From Rhizobium sp. Root1203 (lineage in GTDB: Bacteria > Pseudomonadota > Alphaproteobacteria > Rhizobiales > Rhizobiaceae), in assembly GCF_001424945.1 (NCBI RefSeq), contig NZ_LMCW01000012.1, positions 250,642 through 314,641 on the forward strand: a stretch of 64,000 nucleotides of DNA, given 5' to 3'. Below, piece by piece: positions 8,766-19,491 of the stretch. Below the pieces are notes generated by a model, which did no database searches, was not told the DNA's origin, and saw only the letters and a list, made by a program, of their open reading frames with translations. Position numbers and translations under genes: made by a program. The stretch's first letter is position 1. Each line of letters starts with the position of its first letter.

Positions 8766-11426
8766 ATGAGCGGTGTGAATGATATCCGGTCGACCTTCCT
8801 CGACTATTTCAAGAAGAACGGCCACGAGATCGTTCCGTCGAGCCCGTTGGTGCCGCGCAACGACCCGACATTGATGTTTACGAATGCAGGCATGGTCCAG
8901 TTCAAGAACGTTTTTACCGGTCTCGAGCAGCGTCCCTACAAGACCGCATCGTCTGCACAGAAGTGCGTGCGCGCAGGCGGCAAGCATAACGATCTGGACA
9001 ATGTGGGTTATACCGCGCGCCACCACACGTTCTTTGAAATGCTCGGCAACTTTTCCTTCGGTGACTACTTCAAGGAACGCGCGATCGAACTCGCGTGGAA
9101 CCTGATCACCAAGGAATTAGGTCTCGATGCCAAGCGCCTGCTGGTCACCGTCTATCATACGGACGACGAGGCATTTGGCCTGTGGAAGAAGATCGCCGGG
9201 CTGTCGGACGACAAGATCATCCGTATTCCGACCAGCGATAACTTCTGGGCGATGGGCGATACCGGTCCGTGCGGTCCCTGTTCGGAGATTTTTTACGATC
9301 ACGGCGATCATATCTGGGGTGGTCCTCCCGGTTCGCCGGAAGAGGACGGCGATCGCTTCATCGAGATCTGGAACCTCGTCTTCATGCAGTACGAGCAGCT
9401 GACGAAGGAAGAGCGCGTCGACCTGCCTCGTCCGTCGATCGATACCGGCATGGGTCTTGAGCGCGTTGCGGCTGTTTTGCAGGGCAAGCACGACAACTAC
9501 GACATCGATCTGTTCCGAGCCTTGATCGAGGCTTCAGAAGAGGCAACCGGGGTCAAGGCCGAGGGCGAGCGCCGTGCCAGCCATCGCGTCATTGCCGACC
9601 ATCTGCGTTCCTCGGCGTTCCTGATCGCCGACGGGGTCCTGCCGTCAAACGAGGGTCGCGGCTATGTTCTGCGCCGCATCATGCGCCGCGCCATGCGCCA
9701 TGCGCAGTTGCTGGGCGCCAAGGATCCGCTGATCTGGCGGCTTCTGCCGACGCTGGTCCAACAGATGGGCCGCGCCTATCCAGAACTGGTGCGTGCCGAA
9801 TCCCTGATTTCCGAAACGCTGAAGCTCGAAGAAACCCGCTTCCGCAAGACGCTGGAGCGCGGTCTTTCGCTGCTTTCCGACGCTACGAGTACGCTCGGCA
9901 AGGGCGACATGCTCGACGGCGAGACGGCGTTCAAGCTTTACGACACCTACGGCTTCCCGCTCGACCTGACGCAGGATGCATTGCGCGCCCGCGAGATCGG
10001 CGTTGACATATCGAGCTTCACCGATGCGATGGAGCGCCAGAAGGCAGAAGCCCGCTCGCATTGGACGGGGTCGGGCGACAAGGCGACCGAGACCATCTGG
10101 TTCGAACTCAGGGACAAGAACGGAGCGACCGAGTTCCTCGGCTACGATACCGAGAGTGCCGAAGGCGTCATTCAGGCCATCGTCAGGGACGGCGCGTCCG
10201 TCGCTTCGGCCGCCGTCGGCGACAAGGTGCAGATCATCGTCAACCAGACGCCGTTTTATGGCGAATCCGGCGGGCAGATGGGTGACACCGGTGTCATCAC
10301 GTCGGAGACGGCCAAGATTGAGATCATCGACACACAGAAGAAGGGCGAGGGCCTCTTCGTTCATATCGGCAGCGTTGTCGAAGGTTCGGTGAAATCCGGC
10401 GACGAGGTGGTGCTGACGGTCGATCACGCCCGTCGTTCGCGGCTGCGGGCCAACCATTCAGCCACTCACCTGCTGCATGAGGCGCTACGCGAGGTTCTCG
10501 GCACGCACGTTGCCCAGAAGGGTTCGCTGGTGGCGCCCGAGCGGCTGCGCTTCGACGTTTCGCATCCGAAGCCGATGTCGGCTGAGGAACTCAAGGTCGT
10601 CGAGGATATGGCAAACGAGATCGTTTTGCAGAACGCGCCCGTCACGACGCGCCTGATGAGCGTTGACGACGCGATCGCGGAAGGTGCGATGGCGCTCTTC
10701 GGCGAGAAATACGGCGATGAGGTTCGCGTTGTCGCCATGGGGCAGGGCGTGCGCGGTCAGAAGGCGGGCAAGGCCTATTCGATCGAACTTTGCGGCGGCA
10801 CCCATGTCGCGGCGACCGGGCAGATCGGCCTTATCCGTGTTCTCGGTGAAAGCGCGGTCGGAGCCGGCGTTCGCCGTGTCGAAGCGGTCACCGGAGAGTC
10901 AGCGCGCGAATATCTGGCCGAGCAGGACGAGCGTGTGAAGTCGCTTGCTGCATCGCTCAAGGTCCAGCCGGGCGAGGTGCTTTCGCGCGTCGAAGCGCTC
11001 ATCGACGAGCGCCGCAAGCTGGAGCGTGAGCTGGCCGATGCCAAGCGTAAGCTTGCCATGGGCGGCGGGCAGGGCGGCTCAGCGGATGCCGTCCGCGACG
11101 TGGCCGGTGTCAAATTCCTGGGCAAGGCGATCTCCGGTGTCGATCCCAAGGATCTGAAGGGACTGGCCGATGACGGCAAGGTAAGCCTGGGTTCGGGTAT
11201 CGTAACCCTGATCGGCGTTTCCGAAGACGGCAAGGCAAGCGCCGTCGTCGCCGTTACGGAAGATCTCGTCGGTCGCTTCAGCGCCGTCGATCTGGTTCGG
11301 GTCGCGTCGGCTGCCCTCGGCGGCAAGGGCGGCGGCGGCCGTCCCGACATGGCTCAGGCAGGCGGGCCCGATGGCTCGAAGGCCGACGAGGCAATCGAGG
11401 CCGTGGCGGTCGCTCTGGCGAGCTAA
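8766..11426 (+). CDS. alaS: Alanyl-tRNA synthetase
   Basis: An 886-residue class II aminoacyl-tRNA synthetase of full length. The catalytic core starts at the N-terminus ([37 protein letters not shown]). The editing domain shows the zinc-ligand motifs [11 protein letters not shown] and [13 protein letters not shown]. The C-Ala region near the end is glycine-rich ([16 protein letters not shown]) and is involved in tRNA binding and oligomerisation. The ATG has GAAGGG about 11 bases upstream. recA followed by alaS is a common alphaproteobacterial order. A terminator follows. Confidence 0.98.
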   Translation: MSGVNDIRSTFLDYFKKNGHEIVPSSPLVPRNDPTLMFTNAGMVQFKNVFTGLEQRPYKTASSAQKCVRAGGKHNDLDNVGYTARHHTFFEMLGNFSFGDYFKERAIELAWNLITKELGLDAKRLLVTVYHTDDEAFGLWKKIAGLSDDKIIRIPTSDNFWAMGDTGPCGPCSEIFYDHGDHIWGGPPGSPEEDGDRFIEIWNLVFMQYEQLTKEERVDLPRPSIDTGMGLERVAAVLQGKHDNYDIDLFRALIEASEEATGVKAEGERRASHRVIADHLRSSAFLIADGVLPSNEGRGYVLRRIMRRAMRHAQLLGAKDPLIWRLLPTLVQQMGRAYPELVRAESLISETLKLEETRFRKTLERGLSLLSDATSTLGKGDMLDGETAFKLYDTYGFPLDLTQDALRAREIGVDISSFTDAMERQKAEARSHWTGSGDKATETIWFELRDKNGATEFLGYDTESAEGVIQAIVRDGASVASAAVGDKVQIIVNQTPFYGESGGQMGDTGVITSETAKIEIIDTQKKGEGLFVHIGSVVEGSVKSGDEVVLTVDHARRSRLRANHSATHLLHEALREVLGTHVAQKGSLVAPERLRFDVSHPKPMSAEELKVVEDMANEIVLQNAPVTTRLMSVDDAIAEGAMALFGEKYGDEVRVVAMGQGVRGQKAGKAYSIELCGGTHVAATGQIGLIRVLGESAVGAGVRRVEAVTGESAREYLAEQDERVKSLAASLKVQPGEVLSRVEALIDERRKLERELADAKRKLAMGGGQGGSADAVRDVAGVKFLGKAISGVDPKDLKGLADDGKVSLGSGIVTLIGVSEDGKASAVVAVTEDLVGRFSAVDLVRVASAALGGKGGGGRPDMAQAGGPDGSKADEAIEAVAVALAS

Positions 11427-11448
11427 TCTGCCGTGTGTAAATTTTTTG

Positions 11449-11478
11449 AAGGCGGGGCAGGTCCCCGCCTTTTCTTTT
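11449..11478 (+). terminator. Rho-independent terminator of alaS
   Basis: Arms AAGGCGGGG and CCCCGCCTT with a 5-base loop, followed by TTCTTTTTG, 22 bases after the alaS stop. Confidence 0.9.
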
Positions 11479-11558
11479 TGTTGCCGTCGCATTCCGCAGG
11501 ATTTGTCAAATCAGGCTATGGTTTTCTGCACCAGATCGAATTTGCATGAGGTTCTGAC

Positions 11559-12410
11559 ATGACTGTCGATACGGCATGGGCGCTTTACGAAAACCGTCTG
11601 AGGCGGGTTTCAGCCTATATCCACGATCATCTCGACGAAGAGCTCGATATGGAGAAGCTTGCCGAGATTGCCTGCATGTCGAGCTATCACTGGCACAGGA
11701 TCTATCGTGCGATCCATGGAGAAACGCTTGCGGCCACCGTCAAGCGGCTGCGTCTCCATCGTGCGGCGGGCGATATCGTCGGCACGGGTCTCGATGTCCG
11801 CGAGATTGCCAAGCGATCGGGCTATCCCAACGTCCAGTCCTTCAACCGCATCTTCAAGTCGGTCTACGGCATGCCTCCGGCGCGTTACCGGAAAGAGGGA
11901 AGCCATGCAGCCTTCGAAGCCTCACCTAACGGAAAGACACAAGCGATGTTCGACATTACCTTACGGAAGATCGAGCCGGTCCAACTGATCGGCGTTGCGC
12001 ATACCGGCTCCTACATGCAGATCGACAGGGCGTTCGAGACCCTGTTCGGCACGCTTCATGCGCGTGGACTGGCAAGGCCCGGCATGCGAATGATCGGCGT
12101 CTATCTCGACGATCCCGATATCGTGCCGGAAGAGAAACTGCGTTCGATCGCCTGTGTCAACAGCGACAGCGCGATCGTCGCGGAGCCGCCTCTGGAACGG
12201 CGAGCGCTCGATGGCGGCGAATATGCCGTGCTGCGCCACAAAGGGCCATATGCCGACATGCACAAGTCCTATCGGTGGCTCTATGGGGAATGGCTTCCAA
12301 AGTCCGGCCGGCAGCTGCGCGACAGCGTGATGTTCGAGGAGTATCTCAACAATCCGCGCGAGGTACCGCCGACCGAGCTTCTCACCGACATTCACATGCC
12401 GCTCATCTGA
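11559..12410 (+). CDS. AraC-family regulator with GyrI-like ligand domain
   Basis: A 283-residue transcription regulator. Residues about 10-115 form a two-helix-turn-helix AraC domain (YIHDHLDEELDMEKLAEIACMSSYHWHRIYRAIHGE and SGYPNVQSFNRIFKSVYGMPPARYR). Residues about 127-283 look like a GyrI-like small-molecule-binding domain (VQLIGVAHTGSYMQIDRAFETL, GGEYAVLRHKGPYADM, FEEYLNNPREVPPTELLTDIHMPL). This is the arrangement of Rob and similar drug- or stress-sensing regulators. It converges with the glutathione transferase gene 3 bases away. The inducer and targets cannot be read from the sequence. Confidence 0.9.
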   Translation: MTVDTAWALYENRLRRVSAYIHDHLDEELDMEKLAEIACMSSYHWHRIYRAIHGETLAATVKRLRLHRAAGDIVGTGLDVREIAKRSGYPNVQSFNRIFKSVYGMPPARYRKEGSHAAFEASPNGKTQAMFDITLRKIEPVQLIGVAHTGSYMQIDRAFETLFGTLHARGLARPGMRMIGVYLDDPDIVPEEKLRSIACVNSDSAIVAEPPLERRALDGGEYAVLRHKGPYADMHKSYRWLYGEWLPKSGRQLRDSVMFEEYLNNPREVPPTELLTDIHMPLI

Positions 12411-12413
12411 GCC

Positions 12414-13043
12414 TCAAGCGCTCTTCTGCAACGTCTTCATGGCCTCGTCGTCGACTGCGGCCGCACGGATATAGCCGGCGCGGTCGGTGACGCGGCCGAG
12501 ATAATCCATGAAGGCCTGGCGCTTCTCGATGGTGCCGAAGCCCAGGCCCCAGCCGATGTGGGAGCCGACATAGACATCGGCGGCCGTGAAGCGGTTGCCG
12601 GCAATATAGGGTGAGGCGCTCACGGCCCTTTCCAGCGTGTTCATTACATCGGCATAGCTGCCATATCCCGCCATCCGACTTTTGTCGGGCGGCGTCTGGA
12701 AGCCGAGCGCGCGGTTCGTAACGGCAGCCTCCAGGGGGCCTGCGGTGAAAAACATCCAGCGATAGTAGCTGCCGCGTTCATCGGGTCGCGGCGCGAGCCC
12801 GGCGTCGGGGAAGGTTTCAGCGAGGTACGCGCAGATGGCAGCGCACTCCGTCACGACCGTCTTGCCGTGCCGGATGGCGGGCACCTTGCCCATCGGGTTC
12901 ACTGCCAGGTATTCCGGCGCCTTGATGGTTCCGTCGAAGGTCAGGACCTTCATCGTATAGGGGACGCCGGTTTCCTCCAACATCCAGCGGGCGATACGTC
13001 CACGCGACATGGGGTTGGTGTAGAAAATCAGTTCGTCTGCCAT
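12414..13043 (-). CDS. Glutathione S-transferase family protein
   Basis: A 209-residue cytosolic glutathione transferase. The N-terminal thioredoxin-like domain reads ELIFYTNPMSRGRIARWML with the VPAIR segment that holds the conserved cis-proline (GKVPAIRHGKTVVTE, about residues 50-65). The helical C-terminal domain follows. The frame opens at 13073, but AAGGAGG lies 5-6 bases before the ATG at 13043, so I start there. The NPMSRG pattern near the N-terminus is typical of a group common in proteobacteria whose substrates are mostly unknown. It is transcribed away from the acetyltransferase gene region and converges with the AraC regulator. Confidence 0.9.
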   Translation of the reverse strand: MADELIFYTNPMSRGRIARWMLEETGVPYTMKVLTFDGTIKAPEYLAVNPMGKVPAIRHGKTVVTECAAICAYLAETFPDAGLAPRPDERGSYYRWMFFTAGPLEAAVTNRALGFQTPPDKSRMAGYGSYADVMNTLERAVSASPYIAGNRFTAADVYVGSHIGWGLGFGTIEKRQAFMDYLGRVTDRAGYIRAAAVDDEAMKTLQKSA

Positions 13044-13154
13044 TCTCTCCTCCTTGTTCCTGGTCCCGCTCAACCGTTCGCGAGCACCTGCACTGGTCTT
13101 GCATGGTGGCGAGCGAGGATAAGGTAGTGCAGTATTCAGGAAATGCTCGTCATC

Positions 13155-13601
13155 TCACAATGCCTTGCGGTATTGGATGAAGCCGGAGCGCTCGGCGATC
13201 CTGTCGTAAAGTCTTCGTGCGGTTGCGTTTGTTTCGTGGGTCATCCAGTAGAGGCGGCCCGCGCCATTTTCGCGGGCAAGGTCGGCGACTGCGTCGATCA
13301 GCGCCGCACCCATTCCGAGGCCCCGCTGCGTATCGTCGACAAAGAGATCCTGCAGATAGCAGGTCCATTTTGGAAGCCAGCAGGAGCGATGGAAAATCGC
13401 GTGGACTATGCCGACCAGTCGGTCGTCGCCATCGAATGCGCCCAGCGCGTACATCTCTTCCGAGGCATCGTGGAAGCGGCTCCAGGTGAGGTCGGTCGTC
13501 TCCGGCGGAATGACGACTTCGTAGAAGCGCTGGTAGCCGACCCAGAGCGGTTCCCAGGCGGCCCGATCGGATGGCTGCAGCGCGCGAATCTCAATGGTCA
13601 T
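13155..13601 (-). CDS. GNAT-family N-acetyltransferase
   Basis: A 148-residue single-domain GNAT enzyme. The acetyl-CoA-binding motif A is DLFVDDTQRGLGMGAALIDAV (QRGLGMG, about residues 93-99), preceded by the beta-strand with CYLQDLFV and followed by GRLYWMTHETNATARRLYDRIAE. It would move an acetyl group from acetyl-CoA to an amine; the substrate is not evident. The gene lies downstream of icd on the same strand with a terminator between them, so it probably has its own promoter. Confidence 0.9.
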   Translation of the reverse strand: MTIEIRALQPSDRAAWEPLWVGYQRFYEVVIPPETTDLTWSRFHDASEEMYALGAFDGDDRLVGIVHAIFHRSCWLPKWTCYLQDLFVDDTQRGLGMGAALIDAVADLARENGAGRLYWMTHETNATARRLYDRIAERSGFIQYRKAL

Positions 13602-13628
13602 TTCCGGTGTTTCCCCAACGTGTTGCTG

Positions 13629-13659
13629 AAAATGAAAACGGCGGGGAAAATCCCCGCCG
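13629..13659 (-). terminator. Rho-independent terminator of icd
   Basis: Arms CGGCGGGGA and TCCCCGCCG around a 3-base loop; read on the minus strand they are followed by TTTTCATTTTC. It starts 25 bases after the icd stop. Confidence 0.88.
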
Positions 13660-13683
13660 CCACGTTTGCATATCGTCGATGGC

Positions 13684-14895
13684 TTATGCCATTGCCTTCT
13701 GAAGATTCTCGTCGATCTTGTCGAGGAAGGCAGTGGTGGAGAGCCAAGGCTGATCCGGGCCGATGAGCAGCGCCAGATCCTTGGTCATGAAGCCGGACTC
13801 GACGGTGTCGACGCAGACCTTCTCGAGCGTCGCGGCGAACTTCGCGAGCTCGGTGTTGTCGTCGAGCTTGGCACGGTGCGCGAGGCCACGGGTCCAGGCG
13901 AAGATCGAGGCGATCGAGTTCGTCGAGGTTTCCTGGCCCTTCTGGTGCTGGCGGTAGTGACGAGTGACCGTGCCGTGTGCCGCTTCGGCCTCGACCGTCT
14001 TGCCATCCGGCGTCAAGAGGACCGAGGTCATCAGGCCGAGCGAACCGAAGCCCTGTGCGACGGTATCGGACTGCACGTCGCCGTCGTAATTCTTGCACGC
14101 CCAGACGTAGCCGCCGGACCACTTGAGCGCGGACGCGACCATGTCGTCGATCAGGCGGTGCTCGTAGGTGATGCCGACTTCCTTGAACTGATCCTTGAAT
14201 TCGGTCTGGTAGACCTCTTCGAAGATATCCTTGAAGCGACCGTCGTAGGCCTTGAGGATGGTGTTCTTGGTCGACAGGTAGACCGGCCACTTGCGCATCA
14301 GGCCGTACATCATCGACGCGCGGGCGAATTCGCGGATCGACTCGTCGAGGTTGTACATGGCCATGGCAACACCGGCGCCCGGTGCGTCGAAGACTTCTCT
14401 TTCGATTACCTGGCCGTCCTCGCCGACGAACTTGATCGTCAGCTTGCCCTTGCCGGGGAACTTGAAATCGGTGGCGCGATACTGGTCGCCGAAGGCGTGA
14501 CGGCCGACGACGATCGGCTTGGTCCAGCCGGGAACCAGACGCGGAACGTTCTGGCAGATGATAGGCTCGCGGAAGATAACGCCACCGAGGATGTTGCGGA
14601 TCGTGCCGTTCGGGCTCTTCCACATCTGCTTGAGGTTGAATTCCTTGACGCGGTCTTCGTCGGGCGTGATCGTCGCGCACTTAATGCCGACGCCGTGCTT
14701 CTTGATTGCGTTGGCGGCGTCGATCGTTACCTGGTCGTTGGTGGCGTCGCGATTTTCAACGGAGAGGTCGAAATAGTCGATGTCGAGGTCGAGATACGGA
14801 TGGATCAGCTTATCCTTGATGAGCTGCCAAATGATGCGAGTCATTTCATCGCCGTCGAGATCGGCGACGGGATTTGCGACCTTGATCTTCTTCAT
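13684..14895 (-). CDS. icd: NADP-dependent isocitrate dehydrogenase
   Basis: A 403-residue isocitrate dehydrogenase of the eukaryote-like homodimeric type (type II), which oxidises isocitrate to 2-oxoglutarate and carbon dioxide with NADP. The N-terminus [19 protein letters not shown] and the segments [20 protein letters not shown] and [20 protein letters not shown] are hallmarks. The last covers the NADP-binding loop. The gene is monocistronic, read away from a small secreted-protein gene, with its own terminator. It is a central TCA-cycle gene and fits the core-genome character of this stretch. Confidence 0.97.
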   Translation of the reverse strand: MKKIKVANPVADLDGDEMTRIIWQLIKDKLIHPYLDLDIDYFDLSVENRDATNDQVTIDAANAIKKHGVGIKCATITPDEDRVKEFNLKQMWKSPNGTIRNILGGVIFREPIICQNVPRLVPGWTKPIVVGRHAFGDQYRATDFKFPGKGKLTIKFVGEDGQVIEREVFDAPGAGVAMAMYNLDESIREFARASMMYGLMRKWPVYLSTKNTILKAYDGRFKDIFEEVYQTEFKDQFKEVGITYEHRLIDDMVASALKWSGGYVWACKNYDGDVQSDTVAQGFGSLGLMTSVLLTPDGKTVEAEAAHGTVTRHYRQHQKGQETSTNSIASIFAWTRGLAHRAKLDDNTELAKFAATLEKVCVDTVESGFMTKDLALLIGPDQPWLSTTAFLDKIDENLQKAMA

Positions 14896-15080
14896 GTATC
14901 TGCCTCGTTAGATTATAAAGGACTGATGTCCCGGGTGGGTTATATAAAATCCCGAGCGCTATAGCATTGTGAGCCCGGAGTGCAAAGCCGGAAGCAGCCC
15001 GGATCGCGCTTTTTGAGGGCATTGCCAAGCGGACGAAAATGGGTAGTCTCCGGCGCGAAACCACTGCCTGGACATTCATC

Positions 15081-15611
15081 ATGAAGAAGATCTCACTCGT
15101 TTTCGCAGTCGTTCTTGGACTGAACGCTCCTGTGCTCGCTGCCGACACGACGGCGCCGGTCAAGGAGATCATGGACGCCACCATCAAGAATTGGTCGGGC
15201 ACGGATGCCGATTGGATCGACATCTTCGACGCGAGCCGGCTGACGCGTCTCTACAGCAAGGATTTCGTCACGAAGTACCAGGCCGCCGTCCAGAATCCCG
15301 CAGCCGACGAAGACGGAATCTCTCCTTTCGACTACGACGTTATCGTCAACGGCGAGGATGCCTGCCCCCTGCAAGATCTTGCCTATACACCCAAGCCGGC
15401 GGCCAACGGCGCGACCGAAGTGGTCGTGACGTTCAAGAAGGCGACGTGCATGGACGACGGGTCGGACAAGCAGGCGGTGACGACGGTGCGCTTCCAGGTG
15501 ATCGACGAGGGCGGCAAGCCCGTCATCGACGACGTCATCACTCAGGGAGATCCGGGCCAGCCACCGAATTCGCTCAAGAACACGATGGTGCAGATCGCCA
15601 AGGGTGAGTGA
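15081..15611 (+). CDS. Secreted protein of unknown function
   Basis: A 176-residue protein with a clear signal peptide: MKK, a hydrophobic stretch ISLVFAVVLGLNAPVLA, and likely cleavage after VLA. The mature part begins ADTTAPVKEIMDATIKNW and has two cysteines (EDACPL and ATCMDD), which could form a disulfide in the periplasm. The pattern of a mostly beta domain with VRFQVIDEGGKPVIDDV resembles DUF3828-type periplasmic proteins, but I do not claim this firmly. I use the ATG at 15081 rather than the frame opening at 15039 because the signal peptide starts there. It diverges from icd. Confidence 0.75.
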   Translation: MKKISLVFAVVLGLNAPVLAADTTAPVKEIMDATIKNWSGTDADWIDIFDASRLTRLYSKDFVTKYQAAVQNPAADEDGISPFDYDVIVNGEDACPLQDLAYTPKPAANGATEVVVTFKKATCMDDGSDKQAVTTVRFQVIDEGGKPVIDDVITQGDPGQPPNSLKNTMVQIAKGE

Positions 15612-15650
15612 CAGACAAGATTGATTTGATTTTGAAACCGGCAACGGTAT

Positions 15651-17669
15651 GTGAGCGGTAGGTGTGAGACGCCAATCCTCTGCTGGGGGCCTGACTGCTT
15701 GTTTTCCGGTTTTGACTTCCGAGATTGGCTGCTTGCCAACGATCCGGCGCTGTCGCGCTTACGCATGGCGTCGCGCGTCACATTGACGATCGTGCTGTCG
15801 TTTGCGGCACTTCTCGCGATTCACTACCTGCTGTTCCCCCTTCCGACGGCGTCATTCGGCCTCGGCATCGTGCTATCCATCGAAGGCGGCGTCGCGGTGC
15901 GTGACAAGGGCGATACGCCGCAGCTGGTCACGCGGCTCCTCGGTTGTGCCGCGAGCATTGCCGTGGTCGGTCTCGCCGCAGGCCTGGAGGCGCACAGATA
16001 CATTTCAGACTGTGTGTTTCTCCTCATAATCTTTCTCGCCGCCTCAGCGCGGGTATTCGGCGCGAGAGGGCATGCCATCGGCATGTTTGCCTTTACGTCC
16101 TATTTCATGGGCGCCTACTTCCGGCCAACGATGGCGGAACTTCCGCTGGTCGCGATAGGTCCCGTCGTGTCGGCCCTGATCGGGCATGCGGTCCGCTCGG
16201 TGGTGCTTCCGGACGACTGGCGTCGCGATCTTCTTCGCTCACTCGAAAGTGTGCGCGGCCGCATCAACCAAATTCTTTTCAAGATCGCGGCGCTGGCGGT
16301 GGACGGCCACGTATCGGAAGCCGACCGCCAGGAACTCAATCAACTCGAGGAGCGGCTGAAGGAAGTGGTGCTGATGGCGGAAAGCTTCATTCCGCGGCCG
16401 CCAAGCGGTGTACTCGACGCAGGAACGGAACCGGCCGGTGAGCTTGCGATCCGGCTCTTCGATGTGCACCTTGCCGCCGAGAGCGCGATTGTGCTTTGCT
16501 CTCAAAGGCTACCGTCGTTCAGGTCGGTGCATGCGACGATCGAAGGTAAGCCAATCGAGCTGCCGGATGAAGCGCCTGCCGATGATCAGCAGCGGGAAAC
16601 CTTGCAAGCGCTTGTTCGTCTCGGCGAGGCGCGAGCCCAGCTCGCCAACACGATAATCCAGGGATACGAGACCGGCTTTGGCGAGATTGCCGCGGTGGCC
16701 GAAGTTCCGGCGCAGCCTGAAAAGCTCGATTTCTCACTGCGCAATCCCCTGATCCGCTCAGCGCTCCAGATTACCCTTGCGTCAGCTCTCGCGATGACGC
16801 TCGGCCTGGCGCTCTCGCGCGAGCGATGGTTCTGGGCGGTGCTGGCGTCCTTCCTGGTCTTCACCAACACGAATTCGCGCGGAGACACCGCGATGAAAGC
16901 CCTGCAGCGCTCGATCGGGACGCTTTTCGGCATCGCAATCGGTCTGGTGCTTGCAACTTTGCTCAGCGGTCAGATGGCCGCGGCCCTGGCGGTGACGGGG
17001 CTGTCGATCTTCCTGGCCTTCTATTTCCTGCAGACTTCCTATGCGACGATGACCTTCTTCGTATCGATCGCGCTGTGCCTGGTCTACGGCATGATCGGCT
17101 CGCTGACCGTCGACCTGTTGCTGCTGCGTATCGAGGAGACCGCGCTCGGAGCGGCAGCCGGGACGCTTGTCGCCTTCCTAGTCTTCCCGGCGCGCACGCG
17201 CGGCGCACTCGATGTGGCGGTTCAGAAATGGTTTGCGGATTTGGACGACCTGCTGACAGCTGTCGCCGGTTGCGAAACGAGGAATGCGCTGATCGCGCTG
17301 TCGCAAAAACTCGATGCGGCTTATCGGGACCTCACGGCGGCAGCACGACCGTTAGGGTCAACGTGGTCCGTTGTCACCAGGCCGGGACATATCCGGCAGA
17401 CGCTGGCGATCTTTCTGGCCGCTACCTATTGGGCACGCATCATGGCGAAGAACCACGATCCGTCGGGCAAGGATCCGGACGCCCGGCAGCTGATCGAGGC
17501 GGACCTCGCGCGGGCCGCCGCCGCCGCGAAACGTCGGTCCGAATGCTTCTTCGTCAACCGAAAGACGTCCGGGACAACCGGCCGGCATCTGCCGGTGTCG
17601 CGCGCCGGATCGCGCCTTGGCGCGGAAATGATAGGTTCGACGCTCGACCGGCTTTACGCCGACGCATAA
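15651..17669 (+). CDS. FUSC-family inner membrane protein (YccS/aromatic acid exporter type)
   Basis: A 672-residue membrane protein. It has two hydrophobic bundles, about residues 40-190 and 365-520, each with several membrane spans, separated by a soluble region of about 170 residues and followed by a cytoplasmic C-terminal domain. The repeat of a bundle plus soluble part is typical of FUSC proteins, which include fusaric-acid resistance and aromatic carboxylic acid efflux pumps (YccS, AaeB). The start is a GTG at 15651 with a weak ribosome site; an ATG at 15765 is an alternative, though the residues before it look coding. No adaptor (AaeA-like) gene lies beside it. Confidence 0.85.
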   Translation: MSGRCETPILCWGPDCLFSGFDFRDWLLANDPALSRLRMASRVTLTIVLSFAALLAIHYLLFPLPTASFGLGIVLSIEGGVAVRDKGDTPQLVTRLLGCAASIAVVGLAAGLEAHRYISDCVFLLIIFLAASARVFGARGHAIGMFAFTSYFMGAYFRPTMAELPLVAIGPVVSALIGHAVRSVVLPDDWRRDLLRSLESVRGRINQILFKIAALAVDGHVSEADRQELNQLEERLKEVVLMAESFIPRPPSGVLDAGTEPAGELAIRLFDVHLAAESAIVLCSQRLPSFRSVHATIEGKPIELPDEAPADDQQRETLQALVRLGEARAQLANTIIQGYETGFGEIAAVAEVPAQPEKLDFSLRNPLIRSALQITLASALAMTLGLALSRERWFWAVLASFLVFTNTNSRGDTAMKALQRSIGTLFGIAIGLVLATLLSGQMAAALAVTGLSIFLAFYFLQTSYATMTFFVSIALCLVYGMIGSLTVDLLLLRIEETALGAAAGTLVAFLVFPARTRGALDVAVQKWFADLDDLLTAVAGCETRNALIALSQKLDAAYRDLTAAARPLGSTWSVVTRPGHIRQTLAIFLAATYWARIMAKNHDPSGKDPDARQLIEADLARAAAAAKRRSECFFVNRKTSGTTGRHLPVSRAGSRLGAEMIGSTLDRLYADA

Positions 17670-17728
17670 GCCTTTACGTTTCGGGCAGTCTTGGGTATTT
17701 CCGCGCATAGCAAAAGGATCCAGACTTC

Positions 17729-18559
17729 ATGGCAGGCACGAACAGCGAGCGGCAACTTTTGACGGAAGGCCCCGTCATCATTCTGGTCGAGCCGCAAATG
17801 GGCGAGAACATCGGCATGGTGGCGCGTGCCATGGCGAATTTCGGTCTTGCCGAATTGCGGTTGGTCAACCCACGCGACGGATGGCCCAACGAGAAGGCTC
17901 AGGCCGCCGCATCGAAGGCCGATCATGTCATCGAAGGCACCAAGGTCTACGATACACTCGAGCAGGCTTTGGCCGACCTGAACTTTGTCTATGCCACGAC
18001 GGCGCGCGAACGCGACGGATTCAAGCCGGTGCGCTCGCCCGTGGTTGCAGCCGAGACGTTGCGCGCACGTTTCCGCGCAGGCGAGGGGACGGGCATTCTC
18101 TTCGGTCGCGAGCGCTGGGGACTGACGAATGAGGAGGTGGCGCTGGCGGACGAGATCGTGACTTTCCCGGTCAATCCTGCCTTTGCATCGCTCAATATCG
18201 CGCAGGCGGTGCTGCTGATGTCCTACGAGTGGATGAAATCGGGAATGGAGGATGTCGGCGCCGTGCCTTTTCAGGCGATGGGGCAGACGCAATCGACGAA
18301 GGATCAACTATTCGGTCTCTTCGATCAGCTCGAAGACGCGCTCGACGCTCGCGGATATTTCCACCCAGCCGGGAAAAAGCCAAAGATGATCGACAATCTA
18401 AGAGCCGTCCTCTCGCGTCGCGCTTTCTCCGCGCAAGAAATCAGCGTGCTGCGCGGCGTCATTTCCTCCCTGGATCGCTTCTCGCGCAAGAACCCGCGCG
18501 GCGGTCGCTTCCCCGCAGACGCCAAGGAACGGCAGAACGATGACAGCACCGGCGAATGA
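17729..18559 (+). CDS. trmJ: tRNA (Nm32) 2'-O-methyltransferase TrmJ
   Basis: A 276-residue SPOUT (SpoU) methyltransferase. Motif 1 is [18 protein letters not shown], motif 2 is [14 protein letters not shown] and motif 3 is [16 protein letters not shown]; together they form the knotted SAM-binding site. TrmJ methylates the ribose of position 32 in the anticodon loop of several tRNAs. The C-terminal extension of about 80 residues, with [20 protein letters not shown], is typical of TrmJ. The last 20 bases overlap the start of murI, so the two are translationally coupled. Confidence 0.93.
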   Translation: MAGTNSERQLLTEGPVIILVEPQMGENIGMVARAMANFGLAELRLVNPRDGWPNEKAQAAASKADHVIEGTKVYDTLEQALADLNFVYATTARERDGFKPVRSPVVAAETLRARFRAGEGTGILFGRERWGLTNEEVALADEIVTFPVNPAFASLNIAQAVLLMSYEWMKSGMEDVGAVPFQAMGQTQSTKDQLFGLFDQLEDALDARGYFHPAGKKPKMIDNLRAVLSRRAFSAQEISVLRGVISSLDRFSRKNPRGGRFPADAKERQNDDSTGE

Positions 18560-19343
18560 GCTTAAACCCGTCCTGGTCTTCGATTCCGGGATTGGCGGTC
18601 TGACGGTGTTGCGCGAAGCGCGGGTGCTTATGCCCGAGCGCGGTTTCATCTATGTCGCCGACGATGCCGGCTTTCCCTACGGGGGATGGGATGAGCAGGC
18701 GCTGAAGGAAAGGGTGATCGAGCTCTTTGCCAGGCTGTTGCGCGACCATGATCCGGAAGTCTGCATCATTGCCTGCAATACCGCCTTCACGCTCGTTGGC
18801 GCCGATCTGCGGGCAGCCTTTCCGAGCATGACTTTCGTGGGCACCGTTCCGGCTATCAAGCCTGCCGCCGAACGGACCCGCTCCGGGCTGGTTTCTGTAC
18901 TGGCGACGCCGGGGACGGTCAAGCGCGCTTATACCCGCGATCTGATCCAGTCGTTTGCACAGCAGTGCCATGTGCGCCTCGTCGGCTCGGAAAATCTTGC
19001 CCGGATGGCGGAGTCCTATATTCGTGGTGATCCGGTTTCGGACGAGGCCGTGATCTCGGAGATCGACCAGTGCTTCGTAGAGATGGATGGGCGAAAGACC
19101 GATATCGTCGTGCTCGCCTGCACCCATTATCCGTTCATGGCGAATATGTTCAGGCGGCTTGCGCCATGGCCGGTCGATTGGCTCGACCCAGCGGAGGCGA
19201 TTGCCCGGCGGGCGCGTAGCCTCGTGCCACATGTCGCGGATGCCGTTCATCCGGACAATTTCGACTTTGCCCTGTTCACCTCCGGCAACCCGGATTTCCC
19301 GACGAAACGGCTGATGCAGGGATTCGGTCTCAACACCCGCTGA
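18540..19343 (+). CDS. murI: Glutamate racemase
   Basis: A 267-residue enzyme of normal length that interconverts L- and D-glutamate for peptidoglycan. The N-terminal signature is [15 protein letters not shown]. The two catalytic cysteines lie in IIACNTAFT (about residue 79) and [10 protein letters not shown] (about residue 193). It overlaps the trmJ stop by 20 bases. Downstream the MFS gene starts about 150 bases away and may be read from the same transcript. Confidence 0.96.
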   Translation: MTAPANELKPVLVFDSGIGGLTVLREARVLMPERGFIYVADDAGFPYGGWDEQALKERVIELFARLLRDHDPEVCIIACNTAFTLVGADLRAAFPSMTFVGTVPAIKPAAERTRSGLVSVLATPGTVKRAYTRDLIQSFAQQCHVRLVGSENLARMAESYIRGDPVSDEAVISEIDQCFVEMDGRKTDIVVLACTHYPFMANMFRRLAPWPVDWLDPAEAIARRARSLVPHVADAVHPDNFDFALFTSGNPDFPTKRLMQGFGLNTR

Positions 19344-19491
19344 AGGGCGTGCAGTCTGACCCGCGTTTGGGAGGCTTTTCCCGCGTAAGTGCTTTGCAAG
19401 CGCTTTATTTCGCCGAGCCGATCGCGCAAGGTTGCCGACGGGGAATCGCTGGCGCGCTTCGGCGCGCCCCGGCGCGACAAGAGGATGTTCC

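Noticed and set aside
13666..14964. 432-codon plus-strand frame
   Set aside because: Antisense to icd.
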